From positions 1-34,750 of the forward strand of contig NZ_ACCB01000042.1 of NCBI RefSeq assembly GCF_000173735.1: a DNA stretch of 34,750 bases, read 5' to 3'. The position numbers and the translations under genes were made by a program. The notes beneath the pieces are model-generated. The model saw only the letters and a list, made by a program, of their open reading frames with translations. It was not told where the DNA came from and did not search any database. This document shows, in pieces, positions 26,876 to 34,750 of the stretch; positions within the stretch are counted from its first letter, which is position 1; every line of letters starts with the position of its first letter. The DNA is from Yersinia aldovae ATCC 35236 (GTDB taxonomy: Bacteria; Pseudomonadota; Gammaproteobacteria; Enterobacterales; Enterobacteriaceae).

Positions 26876-27196
26876 ATGAACGATAGCGAGTTTCATCAGT
26901 TAGCCGATCAATTGATGCTTTATATTGAAGAGACACTGGATGGTTTTAGCGGCGATAGCGATATCGATTATGAAACCAATGGCGGGGTGATGACCCTGAC
27001 ATTCGAAAATGGCAGTAAGATTGTTATCAACCGCCAAGAGCCACTGCATCAGGTATGGCTGGCGACTAAAGCAGGTGGTTACCATTTCAATTATCGTGAA
27101 GGGCACTGGTATTGCTCACGCAGCGGCGAAGAGTTCTTCGCCAAATTATCGCAAGCGGCTAGCGCGCAGGCGGGTGAAGAGGTGAGTTTTATCTAG
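26876..27196 (+). CDS. cyaY: Frataxin-like iron-sulfur assembly protein CyaY
   Basis: 106 aa from the ATG at 26876 ([14 protein letters not shown]), with AGGAA upstream; a TTG two codons earlier is not needed. It carries the frataxin signature: an acidic N-terminal helix followed by [32 protein letters not shown] and GGYHF. It binds iron and modulates the IscS/IscU iron-sulfur assembly complex. It is divergent from lptM and convergent with cyaA, with a repeat array between cyaY and cyaA. Confidence 0.97.
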   Translation: MNDSEFHQLADQLMLYIEETLDGFSGDSDIDYETNGGVMTLTFENGSKIVINRQEPLHQVWLATKAGGYHFNYREGHWYCSRSGEEFFAKLSQAASAQAGEEVSFI

Positions 27197-27201
27197 TCGC
27201 A

Positions 27202-27472
27202 TGCGGCTTCAAGGACACAAGTCATTCCCCAAAGTCATTGGCGTTGCAGGTAGGCTGCCAGCAAACGCATCCCGATGAGCTGACTCAAGTCAGTGATTCG
27301 GGTAAGAGGGCGCAGCTAACACCCCTGCGGCTTCAAGGACACAGGTCATTCCCCAAAATCATTGGAGTTACAGGTAGGCTGCCAGCAAACGCATCCCGAT
27401 GAGCTGACTCAAGTTCAGTGATTCGGGTAAGAGGGCGCAGCTAACACCCCTGCGGCTTCAAGGACACAGGGG
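27202..27472 (+). repeat. Second tandem array of the ERIC-related repeat (2 copies plus partial)
   Basis: Units start at 27202, 27326 and 27451 (124 and 125 bp; the third is only about 22 bp). They share AAAGTCATTGGCGTTGCAG and CGCATCCCGATGAGCTGACT with the 20.5-kb array. The hairpin is CTGAC-TCAA-GTCAG with CCCGA/TCGGG outside; in the second copy one extra T is inserted in the loop side (AAGTTCAG). The array fills the gap between convergent cyaY and cyaA. Confidence 0.92.
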
Positions 27473-27475
27473 AAA

Positions 27476-30022
27476 TTAATGTAACTGCAACTGCTGCACA
27501 GGCTGGCTTGGCTCTTTGTCGACAATATATAGATGGGATAACGTATTGCTGCGAAAAGGAATGACTTGTGTGCGGCCATCTAGCTGCACAATTTGGTAGA
27601 ACTGCGGCAAGTTGAAGTTGATAAAGCTGGAGCCGTAAGTAAAGCGGTCATGGGAAGATGAGTAGAAACGGCTAACATCGCGCACCAACTCCTCTTTACT
27701 GCCCTCGCAATGGTGATAAACCTCAACACGGTTTGACTCATCCAGAATATAAATATTAAAGCCTTTTTCATCTGCGGTGCCTTCGAAGAAGAACTGAATA
27801 ATCCCCTCGCTGGCAAAGCCATCCACGACCGGCGGCAGATGAATCTGATCAGTTTCAACTTGAATCGATAACCCATGCAGTTTGTTATTCGAGATAGCGC
27901 CATAGAATTCGACGGCATTTTCCAATTTCTGCACCGACACACTCAGGCGTTCAAAGAACAAGCCCCACGTCTGTCCGGATACACGTACCGCTTTGAAGCG
28001 GCCCGGCTCCTGACGGGTGCTGGATAAACGCAATTCAATACACTCAGAAACCAACTGCTGAATGCGGGTACGAATCAAACCCCGTAAATGCTGGCTATAG
28101 CAGAACACATCCACAGACTCTGGCGGTGCCGCATCTTGATGCATTTTGCCTAAAATGGTTTTCAGGGCCTCCAACACCGCCTGCTCACCGCTGAAATGCA
28201 GCGTGCGCACTTCATTCCATGAGTTGCGATACAGTAAATCGATACTGCCCACCAAACATTGCTGCTGCTCGCCAAAACTAAACACATCCAGCTTACGGAA
28301 ATCGAAGTGCACCACCTGATTGCGGAAGGCCGCAGTTGGGTCGTTTTCCAAATTGACGATAATCGCCAAATGGCGAATCTCACACGGGCTGTACAGCGCT
28401 TTAGGTGTCGGAGCAGGCAGGCGCAGTGGGAAATGCTGAGAAATGTCGGTCACCAGCTCTTGCAGTTTGGTGGTATCGCACAGATTGGCGCTCTTGATAT
28501 GCAAGCGCGTCTTGCTGGTCAATAAACCATTGAAATAGGCCCAAGACACCAGTTTATTGAGATAACGGTTATATTCCAGCGGCTGATGGCTGACGATAGC
28601 CTCCATCGACGGTGCCTGATTATACAAATACCAGCCCGCGCGGTTGGCACGCCCTGCCGGAACATGAATAAAGGTCAGGTGCTCTTCCGATAAATCTGGT
28701 GAAATCTGCGGGTTAACCAGCGTCACTTTACCCGGCAGCGCTTCAAAAGCGGCGTACAGTTTGCGGGTCAACACCCCGATATCCTGCGGGCTGGCACTGA
28801 CACTCAGGTTGTTACGGCGAGCGAAGCGGATCAGGTTACGATAGCTTTGCATCATCGCATCCAACAGCTCGTTATGCGCCTCACGCACCCGTTCAATCTT
28901 CCAGTTGGCGCGATTATCCAGCACCGCCAGACTCTCATCGCTCCAACCCCATTCACTGACCAGTTGGCTGAGGATTTCACGCCGCCAGCCTTGGCTTGCT
29001 GGCGTGCGAGACAGCTTTTCGCACACTTTTAGATAGAAACAACGGCGCACCAGATTCAGACGGGTGGTGTCATTGATTTGAGTCAGATAGCGGGTAACGC
29101 GATCGAGCATCATGCAGTAAGCATCAAGGCCGAATGACACAATTTCACCCACATGTAAGCGCTGTTTGATTTCCATCGCCAATAGTTGGGAATTCGGGTA
29201 TTCCCAGGAATAGGCTTCGAGCAGCAGGGTTTTCAGCACCGCTTTATACGGCGAATCAATACTTTTATACAACTGCCACAAGCTGGCACCAAAATACTCT
29301 TCGGCTGACAGAGTACTTAAGCCGCCCAGATCCAGCCATTCATTCGGCGTCAATACGCCCTGCGCATATAGCGACAGCACGTAATCATCGTAATTCGCTT
29401 CTTCGTCAACTGGCACCATATTCCACAGAATACGCTTCCCAGCCAGACGAACCGCGCTACGGTAAAACTCATCGAGTAACAAAATATGTTGGGTGGAACC
29501 GCAATCTTCACCGCCCAAACTGCCGCTGGCATTATGGCGGAAGCGGTTTTCATCAATCAGGAAGAAGCTGACCTCAACACCCATTGATGCACCCCATTTC
29601 TCTAACAGGCTACATTTCTGCTGTAAGCGATTACGCTCTTCAGTGTCCAACCACGCCTGATGGCACACCCAAATATCCAGATCCGAGGTATGACACTGCC
29701 CAATAGAGGAGGTACTGCCCATCGAATAGACGCCAGTAATCGGCAGTTCGCCACCGACACTCGGTTGCAAAGGCTCGCCCCACTTGGCTTCGACTTCGGC
29801 AAGATACTCTTGTTGGATTTCATTTGGCGTGAAAAGGCAGACACCGTGGGGAACGTTACCATCAAGGTAGCCCGGCATCAGTGGATGATGACAATGTAAT
29901 AGGGTTGGCAGCAGACTGTAGACCTTTTGGAAGGCTGGCCCCATGGCCGCCAAGGCGCGATCGACTCGTAATTGGTTGATCGCATCCAGTCGCTGTTTTA
30001 GTGTCTCGATGTAGAGGTACAA
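27476..30022 (-). CDS. cyaA: Class I adenylate cyclase (CyaA)
   Basis: 848 aa from a TTG at 30022 ([18 protein letters not shown]), the same length and same unusual start codon as E. coli cyaA. A longer open frame reaches 30148 but runs through a duplicated leader sequence. The catalytic nucleotidyltransferase motif is [17 protein letters not shown], with S103, D114 and D116. The N-terminal half makes cAMP from ATP; the C-terminal half is the regulatory part that responds to the glucose phosphotransferase system. It is divergent from hemC, with a CRP site in between. Confidence 0.96.
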   Translation of the reverse strand: MYLYIETLKQRLDAINQLRVDRALAAMGPAFQKVYSLLPTLLHCHHPLMPGYLDGNVPHGVCLFTPNEIQQEYLAEVEAKWGEPLQPSVGGELPITGVYSMGSTSSIGQCHTSDLDIWVCHQAWLDTEERNRLQQKCSLLEKWGASMGVEVSFFLIDENRFRHNASGSLGGEDCGSTQHILLLDEFYRSAVRLAGKRILWNMVPVDEEANYDDYVLSLYAQGVLTPNEWLDLGGLSTLSAEEYFGASLWQLYKSIDSPYKAVLKTLLLEAYSWEYPNSQLLAMEIKQRLHVGEIVSFGLDAYCMMLDRVTRYLTQINDTTRLNLVRRCFYLKVCEKLSRTPASQGWRREILSQLVSEWGWSDESLAVLDNRANWKIERVREAHNELLDAMMQSYRNLIRFARRNNLSVSASPQDIGVLTRKLYAAFEALPGKVTLVNPQISPDLSEEHLTFIHVPAGRANRAGWYLYNQAPSMEAIVSHQPLEYNRYLNKLVSWAYFNGLLTSKTRLHIKSANLCDTTKLQELVTDISQHFPLRLPAPTPKALYSPCEIRHLAIIVNLENDPTAAFRNQVVHFDFRKLDVFSFGEQQQCLVGSIDLLYRNSWNEVRTLHFSGEQAVLEALKTILGKMHQDAAPPESVDVFCYSQHLRGLIRTRIQQLVSECIELRLSSTRQEPGRFKAVRVSGQTWGLFFERLSVSVQKLENAVEFYGAISNNKLHGLSIQVETDQIHLPPVVDGFASEGIIQFFFEGTADEKGFNIYILDESNRVEVYHHCEGSKEELVRDVSRFYSSSHDRFTYGSSFINFNLPQFYQIVQLDGRTQVIPFRSNTLSHLYIVDKEPSQPVQQLQLH

Positions 30023-30036
30023 GACGTCTCGCCTGG

Positions 30037-30072
30037 TTGTTCCGGTGCTTAGAATTGTTCCGGTGCTTAGAA
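30037..30072. repeat. 18-bp tandem duplication in the cyaA leader
   Basis: TTGTTCCGGTGCTTAGAA occurs twice in perfect tandem (30037-30054 and 30055-30072), 15 bp upstream of the cyaA start codon, so it would lie in the 5' UTR. Confidence 0.95.
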
Positions 30073-30207
30073 AAAAACCCGTGTTCCCGATTCGCTTATG
30101 GCTTTTTTTGACTTTCAGCGAAAATGTACTTTTTGTTGAACTGACCAAAAAACATTTTGTTTGAAGACATTTTGTTTGAATTACAGTTAACGAATTATTG
30201 CTGGAAA

Positions 30208-30223
30208 CGTGATCAATCTAACA
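30208..30223. promoter_or_regulatory. CRP site of cyaA
   Basis: Read on the minus strand the site is TGTTAGATTGATCACG, with context AAGGTG before and TTTC after. It closely resembles the CRP site at the main cyaA promoter of E. coli, where CRP-cAMP represses cyaA. A possible -10 (TTAGAT) overlaps it. Confidence 0.75.
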
Positions 30224-30413
30224 CCTTGCCGATTGACCGTAAAGCTATCCCTACAATTGTCACGTCTATGTATACCCTTCTTACTTGGCGTGCATTTGTT
30301 ACAATAGTGGCTTTATTATGCTGTTGCCCGTTCTGTTCATGTGGCTGTCTCACTGACAGCCTTCACCGGTCGATGGTAGGATGGTTCGCAAAACATAAAA
30401 ACGGTAACAAGCA

Positions 30414-31355
30414 ATGTTAGACAAAATTATTCGAATTGCCACACGGCAAAGCCCGCTCGCCTTATGGCAAGCACATTATGTTCAACATTTACTGCAAGCC
30501 AATCACCCTGGCCTGCAAGTCGAGTTGGTCCCGATGGTCACTCGTGGCGATATCATTTTGGACACGCCACTGGCAAAAGTCGGTGGCAAGGGGTTGTTTG
30601 TCAAAGAATTAGAACTGGCACTGCTGGAAGGGCGGGCGGATATCGCCGTTCACTCCATGAAAGATGTGCCGATCGCTTTCCCTGACGGGCTGGGGCTGGT
30701 CACCATTTGCGAACGCGATGATCCGCGCGATGCTTTTGTGTCATCACACTTTGCCCATCTGGATGACTTACCGGCGGGCAGCATCGTTGGCACTTCCAGC
30801 CTGCGCCGTCAGTGTCAGTTGCGCGAACGCCGCCCAGACTTGGTTATCCGTGATTTGCGCGGTAACGTGGGCACCCGCCTTGCCAAATTGGATAAAGGCG
30901 AATATCACGCCATTATTCTGGCCGTCGCGGGGCTTAATCGTCTCGGGCTGGAAACACGTATCCGTTATGCCATGCCAGCCGAGGAGTCTTTGCCTGCGGT
31001 CGGCCAAGGGGCGGTCGGGATCGAATGCCGTCTGGATGATGATTTTACCCGCCAACTGCTGGCCCCACTCAATCATCGCGATACAGAATTACGGGTGCTT
31101 GCCGAGCGCGCCATGAACACCCGTCTTGAAGGCGGCTGTCAGGTACCCATCGGCAGTTATGCTGAATTAGACGGCGATACCTTATGGCTGCGTGCGCTGG
31201 TCGGCGCACCGGATGGCAGTGAAATTATTCGCGGTGAACGCCGAGGGCCGGTGGCCAATGCCGAGCAAATGGGGATTGAACTGGCCGATGAGCTGCTATC
31301 ACGGGGCGCTCGGGAAATATTAGCCGACGTTTATCAGGATAACCCTCCGCTATGA
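30414..31355 (+). CDS. hemC: Porphobilinogen deaminase (HemC)
   Basis: 313 aa. N terminus [17 protein letters not shown]; active-site region VHSMKDVP; the dipyrromethane cofactor cysteine is C242 in [11 protein letters not shown], the same position as in E. coli. It polymerises four porphobilinogen molecules to hydroxymethylbilane in haem synthesis. Start chosen by homology; its ribosome site is weak. The stop overlaps the hemD start by 4 bp (ATGA). Confidence 0.98.
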   Translation: MLDKIIRIATRQSPLALWQAHYVQHLLQANHPGLQVELVPMVTRGDIILDTPLAKVGGKGLFVKELELALLEGRADIAVHSMKDVPIAFPDGLGLVTICERDDPRDAFVSSHFAHLDDLPAGSIVGTSSLRRQCQLRERRPDLVIRDLRGNVGTRLAKLDKGEYHAIILAVAGLNRLGLETRIRYAMPAEESLPAVGQGAVGIECRLDDDFTRQLLAPLNHRDTELRVLAERAMNTRLEGGCQVPIGSYAELDGDTLWLRALVGAPDGSEIIRGERRGPVANAEQMGIELADELLSRGAREILADVYQDNPPL

Positions 31356-32101
31356 CGATTCTGGTCACCCGTCCGTCCCCCGCTGGGGAACAGTTAGTCA
31401 GTCGCCTGCGTGCGCTGGGGCGGGTTGCCTATCATGCGCCGTTGATCGATTTCTCTCCCGGCGATGACCTGCCAAAACTGCCAACTTTACTGCACGATAT
31501 GCAGGCGGGTGACCTGGTTTTTGCCTTGTCGCAAAATGCTATCCGTTACGCTAACCCGCTGTTAAAAAGAAATAACCTGTCATGGCCTGCACAGTTATCT
31601 TATTATGCTATTGGCCGTACCACCGCCTTGACGCTGCATACTGCCAGCCGCTTGCATGTCACCTTCCCCCCAACGGGAGAAACCAGCGAGATGCTATTAT
31701 CATTGCCCGACCTGCAACAACTGACAGGTAAGAAGGCACTGCTATTGCGCGGCAATGGTGGGCGGGAGTTGCTAGGTGAAAGCCTTGCCGAGCGCGGTGC
31801 GTCAGTAACTTTCTGTGAATGCTACCAACGCAGCCCCATCTATTATGATGGCAGCGAACAAAGTGCTCACTGGCAACGTGCTGGCGTCGATATGCTGGTG
31901 ATAACCAGCGGTGAAATGTTACAACAGATCTATACTTTAGTTCCTGATTACTATCGTTCTTCTTGGTTACTGCGCTGCCGCCTGATAGTTGTCAGTGATC
32001 GTATTGCTACTCTGGCAGCCCAAATGGGCTGGAGTGATATCCGGGTGGCAGAGAATGCCGATAACGACGCGCTGATCCGCGCGCTACAAGACTCTCAATA
32101 A
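31352..32101 (+). CDS. hemD: Uroporphyrinogen-III synthase (HemD)
   Basis: 249 aa, ATG overlapping the hemC stop. It carries family features: [14 protein letters not shown] at the N terminus, [12 protein letters not shown] in the first half, the [12 protein letters not shown] segment mid-protein and LVITSGEML later. It closes and inverts ring D of hydroxymethylbilane to give uroporphyrinogen III, the branch point to haem, sirohaem and cobalamin. It is the second gene of hemCDXY, with hemX starting 29 bp after the stop. Confidence 0.95.
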   Translation: MTILVTRPSPAGEQLVSRLRALGRVAYHAPLIDFSPGDDLPKLPTLLHDMQAGDLVFALSQNAIRYANPLLKRNNLSWPAQLSYYAIGRTTALTLHTASRLHVTFPPTGETSEMLLSLPDLQQLTGKKALLLRGNGGRELLGESLAERGASVTFCECYQRSPIYYDGSEQSAHWQRAGVDMLVITSGEMLQQIYTLVPDYYRSSWLLRCRLIVVSDRIATLAAQMGWSDIRVAENADNDALIRALQDSQ

Positions 32102-32130
32102 ACCTGAAACCTGACTATGGGATGCCCAAT

Positions 32131-33254
32131 ATGACGGAACAAAATACCCCATCCGCGCCAGTGGAAGAGACAACCACCGCGGTTGAGAGGCACCAACAGC
32201 CAGAACCTAAAGGCCACCGGGGAAACGCACCGGTCCTATTCTGGGAGCCATTGCTATTGCATTGGCCATCGCGCTGGGTGCCGGGCTTTATTATCACGGA
32301 CACCAGCAGGCTCAGTTACAAAATGCAGCCAATATCGCACTACAAGAGCAATTAGCCGCGCTGAAACAGAGTCAGTTGCAGGAAAAACAGCAACTTGAAT
32401 CATTATTACAACAGCAAGGCAAAGCACTGGAAGCGGCAGACCGCCAGCAAACATCACTCGCGCGCCAACTGAATGAGTTGCAAGAAAAAGTTGCCACCAT
32501 TTCAGGAAGTGATGCCAAAACCTGGCTGCTGGCACAGGCTGATTTTCTGGTAAAAATGGCTGGCCGCAAATTGTGGAACGATCAAGATGTCACCACTGCC
32601 GCCACATTACTGAAAAGTGCGGATGCCAGTTTGGCGGATATGAACGATCCGAGCCTTATTGATGTGCGACGTGCATTGACGGAAGATATCAGTACCCTTT
32701 CTGCCGTCAGTCAGGTGGATTTTGACGGGATCATCCTGAAGCTGAATCAGCTATCCAATCAAGTAGATAACCTGCGTCTGGCGGATAACAATACCGATGA
32801 CTCACCGATGGACGCCGACAGCGATGAGCTATCCAGTTCCCTCTCTGAATGGCGTCAAAACCTGAGCAAGAGCTGGCACAGCTTTATGTCTGACTTTATT
32901 ACTATTCGCCGCCGTGATAGCACTGCCGAACCGCTGCTGGCACCGAATCAGGATATTTATCTGCGTGAGAATATCCGCTCCCGCCTGCTGGTGGCCGCAC
33001 AAGCCGTTCCTCGCCATCAGAATGAAGTTTATAAACAATCTCTTGAGATCGTTTCCACTTGGGTTCGCGCCTATTTTGATATCGATGACCCAAGCACTAA
33101 AGCTTTCCTTGATGAGCTGGAAGAGTTAAGCCAACAGTCAATATCGATGGACATGCCTGATCAATTGAAAAGCCAGCCCATGCTGGAAAAATTGATGCAA
33201 ACGCGGGTTCGCAACTTACTGGCACAAGCGCCTGTTAGCGCTCAAGGGGAATAA
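32131..33254 (+). pseudogene. hemX: hemX with a one-base frameshift (HemX-like membrane protein)
   Basis: The first part reads MTEQNTPSAPVEETTTAVE, as in enterobacterial HemX, but the frame is lost after PKGHRG. The rest continues in another frame: [20 protein letters not shown] (the single membrane helix), a coiled coil ([19 protein letters not shown]) and the conserved [20 protein letters not shown] onward to 33254. Adding one G to the GGGG at 32219-32222 would restore one 374-aa protein (PKGHRGKRTG). As it stands, translation of the second part could only begin inside the helix, for example at the TTG at 32262. It may be a true mutation or a base-calling error. HemX is named for uroporphyrinogen methylation, but its activity is unproven. 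Confidence 0.8.
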
Positions 33255-33256
33255 GT

Positions 33257-34456
33257 ATGCTACGAGTCTTACTGTTATTCCTCATTCTGACCGCCGGGAT
33301 CGTACTTGGCCCAATGCTGGCTGGGCATCAGGGTTATATGCTTATCCAGACTGACAACTATAACGTCGAGACCAGTGTGACCGGGCTGGTCATTATGCTG
33401 GTGCTATTTTTGGTTACATTCCTGATTATCGAATGGATACTGCGCCGTATTTTCCGCACCGGAACCCGTACTCGTGGCTGGTTTATGGGGCGTAAACGTA
33501 GCCGTGCGCGTAAACAGACCAAAGCGGCGCTGATCAAACTGGCTGAAGGTGACTTCAAGCAAGTTGAAAAGCTGCTAACCCGCAACGCGGATCATGCCGA
33601 GCAACCGATGGTTAACTACCTGCTGGCGGCAGAAGCGGCGCAGCAACGTGGTGATGAATTCCGCACTAACCAATATCTGGAACGGGCCGCAGAAGTGGCG
33701 GATACCGACCAACTGCCCGTCGATATCACCCGTGTACGCATTCAGTTGGCGCAAGGGCATATCCATGCCGCACGTCACGGAGTTGATCGCCTGTTGGACC
33801 AAGCTCCGCGCCACCCCGAAGTGCTACGGCTGGCTGAGCTTGCTTATCTTCGCTCCGGCGCTTACAGCTCGCTGCTGGAAGTATTACCCGCAATGGGCAA
33901 GGTACAGCTCCACACCGCGGAGGAACTCGCAGCACTGGAGCAACAAGCTTATATTGGCATGATGAATCAGTGCATGGCAGAAGAAGGCAGTGATGGCTTG
34001 AAGCGCTGGTGGAAAGATCAAAGTCGCAAAGTGCGTAATGAGATCCCATTGCAAGTGGCTTTAGCAGAACATCTGATTGAGTGTGACGATCATGATGTGG
34101 CCCAGCAAATCATTCTCGACAGCCTGAAACGCCAGTACGATGAGCGTCTGATACTGCTGATCCCGCGCCTGAAATCAGGTAATCCAGAGCCGTTGGAGAA
34201 ATCATTACGCCAACATATCAAACAGCACGGAGCAACCCCGCTACTCAATAGCACCTTGGGCCAACTGATGTTGAAACATGGCGAGTGGGAGAAGGCGAGC
34301 GAAGCCTTTAAAGCCGCACTGGCACAGCGCCCAGACGGTTATGATTACGCATGGCTGGCTGATGCCTGCGATAAACTGCATCGCCCTGAGGATGCGGCTC
34401 AGGCGCGCCGTGAGGGGTTATTGCTCACACTACGGCAGAATGGTGAATCACTTTGA
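33257..34456 (+). CDS. hemY: HemY, inner-membrane TPR protein
   Basis: 399 aa, ATG two bases after the hemX stop. Two N-terminal membrane segments (about residues 3-20 and 40-63) are followed by a basic stretch (RTRGWFMGRKRSRARKQTK) and a tetratricopeptide-repeat domain, with late repeats such as LNSTLGQLMLKHGEWEKASEAF and YDYAWLADACDKLHRPEDAA. The family is linked to late haem synthesis, but its exact role is not settled. It is not the protoporphyrinogen oxidase that shares the name in Bacillus. Last gene of hemCDXY. Confidence 0.94.
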   Translation: MLRVLLLFLILTAGIVLGPMLAGHQGYMLIQTDNYNVETSVTGLVIMLVLFLVTFLIIEWILRRIFRTGTRTRGWFMGRKRSRARKQTKAALIKLAEGDFKQVEKLLTRNADHAEQPMVNYLLAAEAAQQRGDEFRTNQYLERAAEVADTDQLPVDITRVRIQLAQGHIHAARHGVDRLLDQAPRHPEVLRLAELAYLRSGAYSSLLEVLPAMGKVQLHTAEELAALEQQAYIGMMNQCMAEEGSDGLKRWWKDQSRKVRNEIPLQVALAEHLIECDDHDVAQQIILDSLKRQYDERLILLIPRLKSGNPEPLEKSLRQHIKQHGATPLLNSTLGQLMLKHGEWEKASEAFKAALAQRPDGYDYAWLADACDKLHRPEDAAQARREGLLLTLRQNGESL

Positions 34457-34476
34457 TGGTACACAAGTCAATCTAT

Positions 34477-34572
34477 GAGCCAAGGGGCAACCGCACCTAG
34501 GGGCACTTTGGCGACTTACCTACTTGTATTTGAAACGAAAAGTGACCCAAACGGCACGTTTCCCCTTGGTTC
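34477..34572. repeat. Imperfect inverted repeat 1 downstream of hemY
   Basis: The left end GAGCCAAGGGGCAAC (from 34477) mirrors the right end, which reads GAACCAAGGGGAAAC on the other strand from 34572. Further inside, GGGGCACTTTGGCG mirrors GGGTCACTTTTCG. The whole could fold into one hairpin with arms of about 40 nt, starting 20 bp after the hemY stop. Confidence 0.7.
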
Positions 34573-34590
34573 AGCTTCATTAGTCATATA

Positions 34591-34692
34591 AAGGTGAGGA
34601 CAGGCAGAGGAGTAAAGCGTCCGCGCCAGGGATGGCGGGGGTTGAGCCTACAAGGATGTATTGACGGCGTCTTTACGGTCTGCCTGTTTTCA
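34591..34692. repeat. Imperfect inverted repeat 2 downstream of hemY
   Basis: GGACAGGCAGAGGAGTAAAG (from 34598) mirrors ACAGGCAGACCGTAAAGACG read from the other strand near 34687. The middle carries GCGCCAGGGATGGCGGGGG. It looks like a compact palindromic element; the family was not identified. Confidence 0.65.
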
Positions 34693-34720
34693 CCACTGCT
34701 GGCACTTTGTCATTAACCTC

Positions 34721-34745
34721 AGGCTCCTACGGGAGCCTTTTCTTT
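34721..34745 (+). terminator. Intrinsic terminator with UACG tetraloop
   Basis: AGGCTCC (34721-34727) and GGAGCCT (34732-34738) pair perfectly with a TACG loop closed by C-G, a UNCG-type tetraloop, followed by TTTTCTTT. It is the likely end of the hemCDXY transcript if no gene intervenes. Confidence 0.88.
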
Positions 34746-34750
34746 GCCCC

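Larger units (their letters stand above)
30023..30413. promoter_or_regulatory. Divergent cyaA / hemC control region
   Basis: 391 bp. It holds an 18-bp tandem duplication just upstream of the cyaA TTG and a CRP site. A possible hemC -10 (TACAAT, 30300-30305) has a weak -35 near 30278-30283. A plus-strand open frame of 87 codons at 30157-30420 has no recognisable features and ends inside hemC. Confidence 0.75.
34457..34750. other. Non-coding tail downstream of hemY
   Basis: 294 bp without a recognisable gene. It contains two imperfect inverted repeats and a strong terminator, listed separately. No tRNA was seen. Confidence 0.75.

Noticed and set aside
30022-30148. N-terminal extension of CyaA to an 890-aa protein
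   Set aside because: The extra residues are repetitive (ILSTGT repeats from the 18-bp duplication), and the homologous start is the TTG at 30022.
30157-30420. 87-codon plus-strand frame upstream of hemC
   Set aside because: It overlaps the cyaA and hemC control signals and the hemC start, with no domain and no ribosome site.
32122-32355. Separate small gene before hemX
   Set aside because: Its first 30 codons match the HemX N terminus and the rest is an out-of-frame read of the HemX membrane helix, so it is part of a frameshifted hemX.

Overview
The window is enterobacterial chromosome, most likely from the genus Yersinia. Evidence for this is the close match of every housekeeping protein to Enterobacterales families, the conserved gene order dapF-yigA-xerC-yigB-uvrD-corA-rarD-yigI-pldA-recQ-rhtC-rhtB-pldB-yigL, and several ERIC elements. 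One ERIC has the roughly 70-bp internal insertion known from yersiniae. The species cannot be fixed from this sequence alone.

Layout. (1) 1-7250: glycerol-3-phosphate module. glpABC (anaerobic G3P dehydrogenase) lies on the minus strand and diverges from glpT-glpQ (G3P/Pi antiporter and periplasmic glycerophosphodiesterase). The shared control region holds a perfect CRP site overlapping an FNR-like site and a GlpR-like operator. (2) 7280-16254: yigL, pldB, rhtB, rhtC, recQ, pldA, yigI, rarD and corA. corA has a long leader with a 16-bp perfect hairpin and a 15-codon corL-like leader peptide overlapping its start codon. (3) 16713-20508: a block placed between corA and uvrD, which lie close together in E. 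coli. It holds a WbuC-like cupin, a phosphoenolpyruvate-hydrolase-like TIM-barrel protein, a UPF0261/Tm-1-like protein and a divergent TetR regulator with two matching operator palindromes. (4) 20497-20926: a tandem array of a 123-bp ERIC-related hairpin repeat between tetR and uvrD. (5) 20932-26799: uvrD (with LexA box), yigB, xerC, yigA, dapF and lptM, with an ERIC inserted between dapF and yigA. (6) 26876-30022: cyaY, a second array of the same repeat family, and cyaA with a TTG start. (7) 30414-34456: hemC-hemD-hemX-hemY. hemX is split by an apparent one-base deletion in a G run. (8) 34457-34750: two large imperfect inverted repeats and a strong intrinsic terminator.

The least explained part is region 3. 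The UPF0261 and TIM-barrel proteins correspond to the two halves of the plant Tm-1 fusion protein. They are adjacent and co-oriented, apparently TetR-regulated, and separated by an ERIC that supplies the last 14 codons and the stop of the UPF0261 gene. The tetR gene likewise ends inside a repeat. The rest of the window is conserved housekeeping DNA with repeats mainly in gene 3' ends and convergent gaps.
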